Positions 40,132-48,260 of a stretch of 64,000 nt of DNA are shown here, piece after piece (position 1 is the stretch's first letter; every line of letters begins with the position of its first letter). The notes beneath the pieces were generated by a model. That model saw nothing but the letters and a program-made list of their open reading frames with translations. It had not been told where the DNA came from and did not search any database. Position numbers and translations under genes: made by a program. The DNA is from Rhodoplanes elegans (GTDB lineage: Bacteria; Pseudomonadota; Alphaproteobacteria; Rhizobiales; Xanthobacteraceae), in contig NZ_NHSK01000051.1 of assembly GCF_016653355.1 (NCBI RefSeq), forward strand, positions 1 through 64,000, given 5' to 3'.

Positions 40132-40221
40132 GCAGCAACGCCGCTGCTTCGATCTGTCCAGCGCACCGCATCCCGGGCGGCGCGTCGTGTCGGTTCGAAG
40201 CGGCGGCGTTTTTTGTTTTTT
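40132..40221 (+). promoter_or_regulatory. ANTAR-type leader hairpin overlapping an intrinsic terminator
   Basis: GCAGC-AACGCC-GCTGC (40132-40147) is a 5-bp stem with a hexaloop having A at position 1 and G at position 4, the rule for ANTAR targets. Its 3' half is also the 5' arm of a 16-bp terminator stem (40137-40152 with 40195-40210, one G-U pair), followed by TTTTTTGTTTTTT. Binding of NasT to the hexaloop hairpin should block the terminator. A less regular hairpin at 40091-40116 may be the first of the pair. Confidence 0.75.
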
Positions 40222-40243
40222 CGCCGACCGAGGACGAGAGAGC

Positions 40244-41551
40244 ATGACCAGCACCCCCCGCGCGCCGCGCTCCACCCGCCGCCGCTTCCTGCGCGATGTC
40301 GCCAACACGGCAGCCCTCCTCGCCGCCGCCAAGGCCACGTTGCCGGCGGGCGCGTTCGCACAAGGGGCAGGGCCCGAGGTGAAGGGCACGCGGCTCGGCT
40401 ACATCGCGCTCACCGATGCCTCGCCGCTGGTGATCGCGAAGGAGAAGGGCTTCTTCGACAAGCACGGCCTGCCTGACATGGACATCGCCAAGCAAGCCTC
40501 GTGGGGCGCGACGCGCGACAACATGGCGCTCGGCACCGAGCGCAACGGCATCGACGGCGGTCACATCCTGCGGCCCAAGACGCATCTCTACGCGACCGGC
40601 AAGGTGATGCAGAACAATCAGCCGCTGCCGATGTACACGCTCCTCAATCTCAACGAGGACTGCCAGGCGATCTCGGTCTCCAACGAGTACAAGGACCTCA
40701 AGATCGAGAAGGACGTCTCGCCGCTCAAGGCCGCTTTCGAGCGCAAGAAGGCGCAGGGCAAGGAGCTCACCGCCGCCATGACGTTCCCGGGCGGCACGCA
40801 CGACCTGTGGATCCGCTACTGGCTCGCCGCCGGCGGCATCGACCCCGACACCGACATCAAGGTGATCACGGTGCCGCCGCCCCAGATGGTGGCGAACATG
40901 AAGGTCGGCAACATGGACTGCTTCTGCGTCGGCGAGCCGTGGAACGAGCAGCTCGTCAACCAGAACATCGGCTATACGGCGCTGACGACGGGCGAGCTGT
41001 GGTTCCGCCATCCCGAGAAGATCCTCGGCATGCGGGCCGACTGGGTGGACAAGAATCCGCGCGCCGCCAAGGCCATCCTGATGGCCGTGATGGAGGCGCA
41101 GCAGTGGTGCGACAAGCCCGAGAACAAGGACGAGATGGCCGCCATCATCGGCCGCCGGCAGTGGTTCAACGTTCCGGTGCCGGACATCATCGGCCGCATC
41201 AAGGGCGACATCAACTACGGCAACGGCCGCACCGCCAAGGGCACCAATCTCTACATGAAGTTCTGGGGCGAGGGCGGCTCCTCCTCCTATCCGTGGAAGA
41301 GCCTCGATACCTGGTTCGTCACCGAGAACATCCGCTGGGGCAAGTTCGATCCTTCGATCGACATCAAGGCGCTGGTCGACAAGACGAACCGCTCGGACCT
41401 GTGGATCGAGGCGGCGAAGACGCTCGGCGTCTCGGGCATTCCGACCGCCGACAGCCGCGGCGTCGAGACCTTCTTCGACGGCGTCAGGTTCGATCCCGCC
41501 GACCCGATGGCCTATCTGCGCGCCCAGCGCATCAAGCGCGTGACCGTGTAA
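40244..41551 (+). CDS. nrtA: Nitrate ABC transporter, substrate-binding protein NrtA
   Basis: 435 aa from ATG at 40244 after GAGGACGAGAG. A Tat signal ([20 protein letters not shown]) sends the folded protein to the periplasm. The CmpA/NrtA fold is evident (LGYIALTDASPLVIAKEKGF, ASWGATRDNMALGT, GGHILRPKTHLYATGKV, MDCFCVGEPWNEQLV). It binds nitrate or nitrite and delivers it to NrtB. First gene after the NasT-controlled leader. Confidence 0.9.
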   Translation: MTSTPRAPRSTRRRFLRDVANTAALLAAAKATLPAGAFAQGAGPEVKGTRLGYIALTDASPLVIAKEKGFFDKHGLPDMDIAKQASWGATRDNMALGTERNGIDGGHILRPKTHLYATGKVMQNNQPLPMYTLLNLNEDCQAISVSNEYKDLKIEKDVSPLKAAFERKKAQGKELTAAMTFPGGTHDLWIRYWLAAGGIDPDTDIKVITVPPPQMVANMKVGNMDCFCVGEPWNEQLVNQNIGYTALTTGELWFRHPEKILGMRADWVDKNPRAAKAILMAVMEAQQWCDKPENKDEMAAIIGRRQWFNVPVPDIIGRIKGDINYGNGRTAKGTNLYMKFWGEGGSSSYPWKSLDTWFVTENIRWGKFDPSIDIKALVDKTNRSDLWIEAAKTLGVSGIPTADSRGVETFFDGVRFDPADPMAYLRAQRIKRVTV

Positions 41552-41565
41552 GGTCCTAGCAACAG

Positions 41566-41676
41566 CCCTCGTCCCGAGGAGGCCGCGCAGCGGCCGTCTC
41601 GAAGGACGGGGGCGGCTCTCCGAGATCGGGCCTCGTGGTTCGAGATGCGGCCTTCGGCCGCTCCTCATCACGAGGG
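41566..41676. repeat. Composite rhizobial intergenic palindrome between nrtA and nrtB
   Basis: Outer arms CCCTCGT.../...ACGAGGG, inner GAGGAGGCCGCG-type arms matching GCGGCC...GCTCCTC, and TCGAA/TTCGA near the middle form a long cruciform. Units with this text are dispersed in Hyphomicrobiales genomes. Here it is inside the operon and may set the nrtA to nrtB mRNA ratio. Confidence 0.65.
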
Positions 41677-41703
41677 CGAAGGCAACAATCCCAGGAGCCC
41701 CCC

Positions 41704-42642
41704 GTGGCGACATCCATGCCGAAGCTCAAGACCGTGTCGCAGGTGCGGCTCGCCGCCGAGAGCGGCGCGCCGCCCGCCGTCGCGCCTACCGCGCAGAAAC
41801 CCGCGACGGTCGTGCCGCTCGCGCTGAAGACGCCGCCGGTCGCCGCGCGCGTCCTGCCGGTCGCGCGCCGGATCGCGGCGACGCTCGTGCCGCCGCTCGT
41901 CGTCACCGCGCTCCTGCTCCTCGTCTGGGAAATGGCGTGCTGGAGCCCGACCTCGTCGCTGCCGCCGCCCTCGCGGGTGTGGAGCGAGGCGAGCGACCTG
42001 ATCCTCGATCCGTTCTTCGTCGCCGGCTCGCAGGACATCGGGCTCGGCTGGCGCGTGCTCACCTCGCTGCAGCGGGTGGCGATCGGCTTCGGGCTCGCGG
42101 CGGTCGCCGGCGTGCTGATCGGCGCCGTGGTCGGCCAGTCGGTGTGGGCGATGCGCGGCTTCGATCCGGTGTTCCAGGTGCTGCGCACCGTGCCGCCGCT
42201 CGCCTGGCTGCCGATCTCGCTCGCCGCGTTCCGCGACGCCAATCCGAGCGCCATCTTTGTGATCTTCATCACCTCGATCTGGCCGATCCTGATCAACACC
42301 GCGGTCGGCATCCGCAACATCCCGCAGGACTACCGCAACGTCGCCCGGGTGCTGCGGCTCAATCACCTCGAGTTCTTCGTCAAGATCATGGTGCCGTCGG
42401 CAGCGCCCTACATCTTCACCGGCCTGCGCATCGGCATCGGGCTCGCCTGGCTCGCCATCGTGGCGGCCGAGATGCTCACCGGCGGTGTCGGCATCGGCTT
42501 CTTCATCTGGGACGCGTGGAACTCCTCGCGGCTCCCCGACATCGTCGTCGCGCTCGCCTATATCGGCGGCGTCGGCTTCCTGCTCGACCGGCTGGTGGCG
42601 GGCGCCGCCGTGCTGGTCACCCGCGGCACCGCGTCGAACTGA
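41704..42642 (+). CDS. nrtB: Nitrate ABC transporter permease NrtB
   Basis: 312 aa from GTG at 41704, six bases after AGGAG. A hydrophilic N-terminus of about 60 residues, then membrane helices (LVPPLVVTALLLLVWEMACW, VAIGFGLAAVAGVLIGAVVG, IFVIFITSIWPILINTAVG) and the EAA loop HLEFFVKIMVPSAAPYIFTG that docks the ATPase. Binding-protein-dependent permease of the NrtB/SsuC type. Confidence 0.88.
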   Translation: MATSMPKLKTVSQVRLAAESGAPPAVAPTAQKPATVVPLALKTPPVAARVLPVARRIAATLVPPLVVTALLLLVWEMACWSPTSSLPPPSRVWSEASDLILDPFFVAGSQDIGLGWRVLTSLQRVAIGFGLAAVAGVLIGAVVGQSVWAMRGFDPVFQVLRTVPPLAWLPISLAAFRDANPSAIFVIFITSIWPILINTAVGIRNIPQDYRNVARVLRLNHLEFFVKIMVPSAAPYIFTGLRIGIGLAWLAIVAAEMLTGGVGIGFFIWDAWNSSRLPDIVVALAYIGGVGFLLDRLVAGAAVLVTRGTASN

Positions 42643-43463
42643 TGGAGCCCGCCATGGACGCCTGTCTCAAGGACGCTTACCTGAAGATCGACCACGTCGG
42701 CATCAGCTTTTCGCGCGCCGGCACAACGTCGGAAGTGTTGCGCGACGTGACGTTGCGCATAACGGCCGGCGAGTTCGTCTCGATCATCGGCCACTCGGGC
42801 TGCGGGAAGTCGACGCTCCTCAACATCGTCGCCGGACTCCTCCGCGCCTCGACGGGCGGCGTGATCCTCGAGGAGCACGAGGTGAACGAGCCGGGGCCGG
42901 ACCGCGCCGTCGTGTTCCAGAACCACAGCCTGCTGCCGTGGCTCACCGTCTACGAGAACGTCGCGCTCGCCGTCGACAAGGTGTTTCGCGGCAAGCGCTC
43001 GCGGGCCGAGCGGCGCGAGTGGATCATGGAGAACCTCGCGCTCGTCAACATGGCCCACGCCAAGGACAAGCGGCCGGCCGAGATCTCCGGCGGCATGAAG
43101 CAGCGCGTCGGCATCGCCCGGGCGCTCGCCATGGAGCCGAAGATTCTTCTCCTCGACGAACCCTTCGGGGCGCTCGACGCGCTGACCCGGGCTCACCTCC
43201 AGGATCAGGTGATGGAGATCCACGCCCGCCTGAACAACACCATGATCATGATCACGCACGACGTCGACGAGGCCGTGCTGCTCTCCGACCGCATCGTGAT
43301 GATGACCAACGGCCCGGCCGCCACGATCGGCGAGGTGCTGACCGTGAACCTCGCCCGGCCGCGCCGTCGGCTCGATCTGGTCGACGACCACGAGTACAAC
43401 CGCTGCCGTGCCGCCGTGATCGAGTTCCTCTACGCCCGCAACCGCTTCGTCGAGGCGGCGTGA
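42642..43463 (+). CDS. nrtC: Nitrate ABC transporter ATP-binding protein NrtC
   Basis: 273 aa; ATG at 42642 overlaps the nrtB stop (a second ATG is at 42654). Walker A GHSGCGKST, signature ISGGMKQRVG, Walker B ILLLDEPFGALD and the switch His in MIMITHDVDEAVLLSD are all intact. It is the short form with one ATPase domain and no NrtA-like regulatory C-terminus. Powers nitrate uptake through NrtB. Confidence 0.9.
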   Translation: MEPAMDACLKDAYLKIDHVGISFSRAGTTSEVLRDVTLRITAGEFVSIIGHSGCGKSTLLNIVAGLLRASTGGVILEEHEVNEPGPDRAVVFQNHSLLPWLTVYENVALAVDKVFRGKRSRAERREWIMENLALVNMAHAKDKRPAEISGGMKQRVGIARALAMEPKILLLDEPFGALDALTRAHLQDQVMEIHARLNNTMIMITHDVDEAVLLSDRIVMMTNGPAATIGEVLTVNLARPRRRLDLVDDHEYNRCRAAVIEFLYARNRFVEAA

Positions 43464-43537
43464 GGGGACGATGGTGGGTTCGCTGGAAACACGGTCATGA
43501 TCTCCGTTGAAACTCCGGGGAACAGCGCTCGCTCTCC

Positions 43538-43560
43538 CTCTCCCCGCGCAACGGGGAGAG
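43538..43560. repeat. Intergenic palindrome before the FAD reductase gene
   Basis: CTCTCCCCG-CGCAA-CGGGGAGAG, perfect 9-bp arms, in the 133-base gap after nrtC. Similar units occur between genes in Hyphomicrobiales. It may limit readthrough from transport to reduction genes. Confidence 0.55.
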
Positions 43561-43596
43561 GTGCAGGCCGGCTGGCTCCGAGTATGGGAGCCAGCC

Positions 43597-44859
43597 ATGC
43601 GTGAGCGGCTGGTCGTCGTCGGCAACGGCATGGTCGGGCTGCGCCTGGTCGAGGAGGTGACGCGGCGGGCGCCCGAGCGCTACGACATCACCGTGGTCGG
43701 CGCCGAGCCGGTGCCGGCCTACAACCGCGTGCTGCTCTCGGCACTGCTCGCCGACGAGGTGACGGACGACGACTGCCGCTTCCGCGATCGCCGCTGGTAT
43801 CTCGCCAACCGGGTGCGACTGATCACCGGGGCGCGGGCGACCGGCATCGACACGGCCGAGCGCGAGGTGCGCATCGGCGGCCACGGCGTCGTGCCGTACG
43901 ACCGTCTCGTGCTCGCGACCGGGTCGGAGCCGATCCGACTTTCGGTGCCCGGCATGGACCTGCCCGGCGTGATCACGTTCCGCGATCTCGCCGACGTCGC
44001 GCTCATGCGCGAGGCGGCGCGGCGCAGGGTTCCGGCCGTGGTGATCGGCGGCGGCCTGCTGGGCCTCGAGGCGGCCTACGGGCTCGCCCGCGCCGGGGTC
44101 GCCGTCACGCTCGTCCACCTCGCCGACCGGGTGATGGAGCGGCAGCTCGATCCTGGCGCCGCGCGGATCGTCGAGGCGGCGATGCGTGAGCGCGGAGTTG
44201 ACGTCGTGCTGGAGGCGCAGACCGCCGCTGTGGAGGGTCGTGATCAGGTCGAGGCGGTGCGGCTCGGCGACGGTCGGCGGCTGCCGGCCGGTATCGTCGT
44301 CGTCGCGGTCGGGGTGCGGCCGTCGGTCGGGCTCGCCGTCGGGGCCGGCCTGTCGGTGGAACGCGGCATCGTCGTCGACGATCGGCTCGCGACCTCGGCC
44401 GACGGCATTCATGCGATCGGCGAGTGCGTGTCGCATCGTGGCACCGTCTACGGTCTGGTCGAGCCGGGCTACGTGCAGGCCGCCGTGCTGGCGCGCCGGC
44501 TCGCCGGCGATGACGCGCACTATTCCGGGACGCTTCTTTCGACGCGCCTGAAGGTCTCCGGCGTGCCGGTCTTCTCGGCCGGCGACGTGATGCCGCCCGC
44601 TGGCGCCGAGGTCATCACGCTTTCGGATCCGACGGCGGGCCGCTACGTCAGACTGGTCGTCGCCGAAGATCGACTTGTCGGCGCCATCCTGGTCGGCGAG
44701 ACGCGCCACGCCGGCTTCTACCAGGATCTGATCACGACAGGTGCGGACGTCTCGGCGATGCGCGATGAGCTAGTGTTCGGCCCACCCGTCGAGATGCCTC
44801 TCGGTGCAATCGAGCCGGCACTCGAACCGGCCGCCGAAGCGGTCGCCGAGGCAGCCTGA
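43597..44859 (+). CDS. FAD/NAD(P)-dependent reductase of the nitrate operon (NirB N-terminal-like, Flp-like)
   Basis: 420 aa. Start MRERLVVVGNGMVGLRLVEE is the FAD dinucleotide-binding motif, and VPAVVIGGGLLGLEAAYGLA the NAD(P)H motif, with LATGSEP between. The protein corresponds to the first 400 residues of NirB but lacks its siroheme part. Comparable stand-alone flavoproteins in rhizobial nas operons pass electrons from NADH to the nitrate or nitrite reductase. Ten bases separate it from nirA. Confidence 0.82.
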   Translation: MRERLVVVGNGMVGLRLVEEVTRRAPERYDITVVGAEPVPAYNRVLLSALLADEVTDDDCRFRDRRWYLANRVRLITGARATGIDTAEREVRIGGHGVVPYDRLVLATGSEPIRLSVPGMDLPGVITFRDLADVALMREAARRRVPAVVIGGGLLGLEAAYGLARAGVAVTLVHLADRVMERQLDPGAARIVEAAMRERGVDVVLEAQTAAVEGRDQVEAVRLGDGRRLPAGIVVVAVGVRPSVGLAVGAGLSVERGIVVDDRLATSADGIHAIGECVSHRGTVYGLVEPGYVQAAVLARRLAGDDAHYSGTLLSTRLKVSGVPVFSAGDVMPPAGAEVITLSDPTAGRYVRLVVAEDRLVGAILVGETRHAGFYQDLITTGADVSAMRDELVFGPPVEMPLGAIEPALEPAAEAVAEAA

Positions 44860-44869
44860 GGATCGCCCG

Positions 44870-46648
44870 ATGACCGACTTCTCCGCCGAGCAGAAGCGTT
44901 ATCTGGAGGGCATGGCGGCCGGCATGGCCGTGATGAAGTCGGTGGCGGGCGCCGGCCCGGGGCCTGCGGCGCAGCCGGCGCCGAGTGGACCCGACGCCCT
45001 GCATCTCGTCGCACAGGACAAGGTCCTGGCCGGGGGACAAAAACTCGCCGATCAGGAGAAGTGGAAGCGGGCCGAGCATCCACTCGATGCCTATGCGCGG
45101 CTGAAGATCGACGCGGATGCCGGCAAGGCGCCGAACCCGCAGGACAACTTCCGCTGGCGGTATCATGGCCTGTTCTGGGTGGCGCCCGCCCAGACCTCTT
45201 ACATGGCGCGACTGCGCATCCCGAACGGGATTCTGAATCATTGGCAGTTCGCCGGCGTCGCCGACCTCGCGGAAAAATTCGGCGGCGGCTACGTCCATGT
45301 GACGACGCGCGCCAACCTGCAGATCCGCGAGATCGCGCCCGAGAGCGCGGCGCCGTTCCTCGAAGGCCTGTCGGATCTCGGCCTGACGGCGCGCGGTGCC
45401 GGCGCCGACAACATCCGCAACGTCACCGGCTCGCCGACCGCCGGCATCGATCCGCAGGAGCTGATCGACGCGCGGCCGCTGGCGCGCGCCTGGCACTTCC
45501 ATATCCTGAACGATCGCTCTCTCATCGGCCTGCCACGAAAGTTCAACGTGTCGTTCGACGGCGGCGGACGGATCCCGGCTCTGGAGGAGACCAATGATAT
45601 CGGCTTCCAGGCGGTCGAGGTGTTGGACGGCGCCGCCGTGCCGGCCGGCATCTGGATGCGGCTGGCGCTCGGCGGCATCTCGGGCCACCGCGATCTGGCG
45701 CGCGACACCGGCGTCGTCGTGAAGCCGGCCGACTGCACGGCGGTGGCGGACGCGATCGTGCGGGTGTTCATCGCCGAGGCGGACCGCACGAACCGAGCGA
45801 AGTCGCGGCTCAAATACGTGCTCGATCGGCTCGGCTTCGAGGCGTTTCTCGCCGAGGTGGAGGCGGTGCTGGGCCGCAGGCTCGACCGGGTCGAGGCGAC
45901 GCAGGTCGCACCGCGCCCGCCGATCGACCGCATGGGGCATCTCGGCGTGCATCCGCAGCGACAGGCGGGACGTGTCCATGTCGGCGTCGTCGTCCCGGTC
46001 GGCCGCCTCTCGGTGGATCAAGTGCGCGGTCTCGCCACGATCGCCCGCGATCTCGGCGACGGCGATGTACGGCTGACCGTGTGGCAGAACCTGATCATGT
46101 CCGGCGTCGCGACGGAGCGCGCCGGCGAGGTGGAGCGCCGTCTCGCCGACCTGGGCCTCTCGGCGCAACCGACTTCGATCCGGGCCGGCCTCGTCGCCTG
46201 CACGGGCATGACCGGCTGCAAGTTCGCCAACGCCCACACCAAGGAGCATGCGCTCACGATCGCCGATCGGGTCGAGGCGCGCCTCGCGCTGGACGTGCCG
46301 GTCAACATCCATCTCACCGGTTGTCCCAACTCTTGCGCCCAGCACTACATCGGCGACATCGGGCTGATCGGCGTGAAGGTGCTGGTGGGCGACGACGGCG
46401 ACACGGTGGAAGGCTACGACATCGTGGTCGGCGGCGGCTTCGCCGAGAACGCCGCGATCGGCCGCGTGCTGTGGACCGGCGTTCGGGCCGACGCGGCCGC
46501 CGATCACGTCGAGGCGCTGCTGCGCGCCTATCTGGCCGGCCGCGGCGGACCCGCCGAGACGTTTCAGCAATTCACGCTGAGGACGGGCATCGATCATTTG
46601 AAAGGCGTGGCGCCACGCGAGGTGCGCACCCTGGAGGCCGCCGAATGA
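44870..46648 (+). CDS. nirA: Assimilatory nitrite reductase NirA (siroheme, 4Fe-4S)
   Basis: 592 aa from ATG at 44870. Nitrite/sulfite reductase ferredoxin-like half domains (YMARLRIPNGILNHWQFAGV, VHVTTRANLQIREI) surround the cofactor ligands C444 and C450 (CTGMTGCKFA) and C485 and C489 (CPNSCAQHY), all present. It reduces nitrite to ammonium with six electrons from ferredoxin or a flavoprotein partner. Siroheme is supplied by the CysG at the end of the operon. Confidence 0.92.
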   Translation: MTDFSAEQKRYLEGMAAGMAVMKSVAGAGPGPAAQPAPSGPDALHLVAQDKVLAGGQKLADQEKWKRAEHPLDAYARLKIDADAGKAPNPQDNFRWRYHGLFWVAPAQTSYMARLRIPNGILNHWQFAGVADLAEKFGGGYVHVTTRANLQIREIAPESAAPFLEGLSDLGLTARGAGADNIRNVTGSPTAGIDPQELIDARPLARAWHFHILNDRSLIGLPRKFNVSFDGGGRIPALEETNDIGFQAVEVLDGAAVPAGIWMRLALGGISGHRDLARDTGVVVKPADCTAVADAIVRVFIAEADRTNRAKSRLKYVLDRLGFEAFLAEVEAVLGRRLDRVEATQVAPRPPIDRMGHLGVHPQRQAGRVHVGVVVPVGRLSVDQVRGLATIARDLGDGDVRLTVWQNLIMSGVATERAGEVERRLADLGLSAQPTSIRAGLVACTGMTGCKFANAHTKEHALTIADRVEARLALDVPVNIHLTGCPNSCAQHYIGDIGLIGVKVLVGDDGDTVEGYDIVVGGGFAENAAIGRVLWTGVRADAAADHVEALLRAYLAGRGGPAETFQQFTLRTGIDHLKGVAPREVRTLEAAE

Positions 46649-48252
46649 ACGCATCCGTGCAACCTCCGTCCGTGTTCGTGCTGCCCGAGACCGCGCCGTT
46701 CTCGGCGGAGCAGCGCGCCTGGCTCGGCGGGTTCTTCGCCACGCTCGCCGCGCCCGGGACGGCGCCGCTGCCGGTCGCTGCGCCGGATGGCGCCGCCGCG
46801 TCCGCGGGTCCGGCCCTCGCCGACAACGACGACGCGCCATGGCACGATCCGGCCATGCCGCTCGCCGAGCGCCAGCAGCTCGCCGAGGGGCGCCCCCTGG
46901 CCCCGCGTCTGATGGCGGCGATGGCGCAGCAGGATTGCGGCCAGTGCGGCTACACCTGCGCGGCTTACGCGAACGCGCTGGTCACCGGCGCCGAGGCGCG
47001 GCTCAATCTGTGCGCGCCGGGCGGCAAGGACACGTTCCGCGCCGTCAAGGTCCTTTCAGCCGAGATCGGTGCCGCGGAGACGCGCACGGCGCCGTCGCTC
47101 GCTCCGTCCGTCGCCGAAACCGCGTCTGCTCCGACGGGTGAGCGTGGATTCTCGCGGGAGGCGCCTGTCGAGGCCGTATTCGTCGGTCGCCGCCGGCTCA
47201 ACGGGCCGGGCTCGGAGAAGGAGACGTTCCACGTCGAGCTCGATCTCTCCGAGAGCGGCGTCACCTACACGGTCGGCGACAGCCTCGGCGTGCTCGCGCG
47301 GAATGCGCCGGGTCTGGTCGATGCGGTGATCGCCCAGCTCGGCGCGCGCCCCGAGGGGCTGGTGAACGGCGAGCCGCTGTTCGAGGTTCTGTCGCGCGAC
47401 GTGTCGCTCGGCGCCGCGCCCGACGCGCTGTTCCAGCTCTTCTCCTACGTCACCGGCGGCGCGCTGCGTCAGAAGGCCCGTGCTCTCGCGGTCGGCGAGG
47501 ATCCGGACGGCGACGCCGCGTCTCTGGACGTGCTCGCGGCGCTGATGAAGTTCGGCGTGCGCCCCTCCGCCGAGGCCTTCGTCGAGGCGCTCGATCCGCT
47601 GCAGCCGCGACTCTACTCGATCTCGTCGTCGCCGAAGGCGAACCCGGGTCGCGTGTCGCTCACCGTCGATGCAGTGCGCTACACGGTGAACCGGCGGGGC
47701 CGCTTCGGCGTCGCGTCGACGTATCTCGGCGAGCGCCTCGCCGTCGGCGATTGCGTTCCGGTCTATATCCAGCGGGCGCACGGCTTCGGCGTGCCGCAGG
47801 ACCCGACGACGCCGCTGATCATGATCGGGCCCGGCACCGGCATCGCGCCGTTCCGCGCCTTCCTGCAGGAGCGCGCCGCGACCGGCGCCCCGGGGAAGAA
47901 CTGGCTGTTCTTCGGTCATCAGCGACGTGATCAGGACTTCTTCTACGAGAGCGAGCTGAACGCGCTGAAGAGCGCCGGCGTGCTGACGCGCTTGTCGCTC
48001 GCCTGGTCGCGCGACGGCGCCCAAAAATTCTACGTGCAGGATCGCATGCGCGAGGTCGGACCCGAGCTGTTCGCCTGGCTGGAGGAGGGCGGCCATGTCG
48101 CGGTGTGCGGCGACGCCAAGCGGATGGCCAAGGACGTCGAGCGGGCGCTGGTCGACATCGTCGAGCGGCATGGCGGCAAGGCGGCGGACGCCGCCGTCGC
48201 CTACGTGGCGGCGTTGAAGAAGTCGGGCCGCTATCAGGCCGACGTGTATTGA
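46645..48252 (+). CDS. CysJ-like flavoprotein reductase with N-terminal Fe-S segment, no flavodoxin domain
   Basis: 535 aa; ATG overlaps the nirA stop. Residues about 95-125 hold four Cys (DCGQCGYTC...NLCAPGG), a likely 4Fe-4S site. The rest is a CysJ/NADPH-P450-reductase type FAD and NADP module: PRLYSISSSPKANPGRVSLT for FAD, MIGPGTGIAPFRAFLQER and LFFGHQRRDQDFFYE for NADPH, ending SGRYQADVY. The FMN flavodoxin domain of CysJ is missing. It probably feeds electrons from NADPH to NasA or NirA. Confidence 0.85.
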   Translation: MNASVQPPSVFVLPETAPFSAEQRAWLGGFFATLAAPGTAPLPVAAPDGAAASAGPALADNDDAPWHDPAMPLAERQQLAEGRPLAPRLMAAMAQQDCGQCGYTCAAYANALVTGAEARLNLCAPGGKDTFRAVKVLSAEIGAAETRTAPSLAPSVAETASAPTGERGFSREAPVEAVFVGRRRLNGPGSEKETFHVELDLSESGVTYTVGDSLGVLARNAPGLVDAVIAQLGARPEGLVNGEPLFEVLSRDVSLGAAPDALFQLFSYVTGGALRQKARALAVGEDPDGDAASLDVLAALMKFGVRPSAEAFVEALDPLQPRLYSISSSPKANPGRVSLTVDAVRYTVNRRGRFGVASTYLGERLAVGDCVPVYIQRAHGFGVPQDPTTPLIMIGPGTGIAPFRAFLQERAATGAPGKNWLFFGHQRRDQDFFYESELNALKSAGVLTRLSLAWSRDGAQKFYVQDRMREVGPELFAWLEEGGHVAVCGDAKRMAKDVERALVDIVERHGGKAADAAVAYVAALKKSGRYQADVY

Positions 48253-48260
48253 GGACGAGG

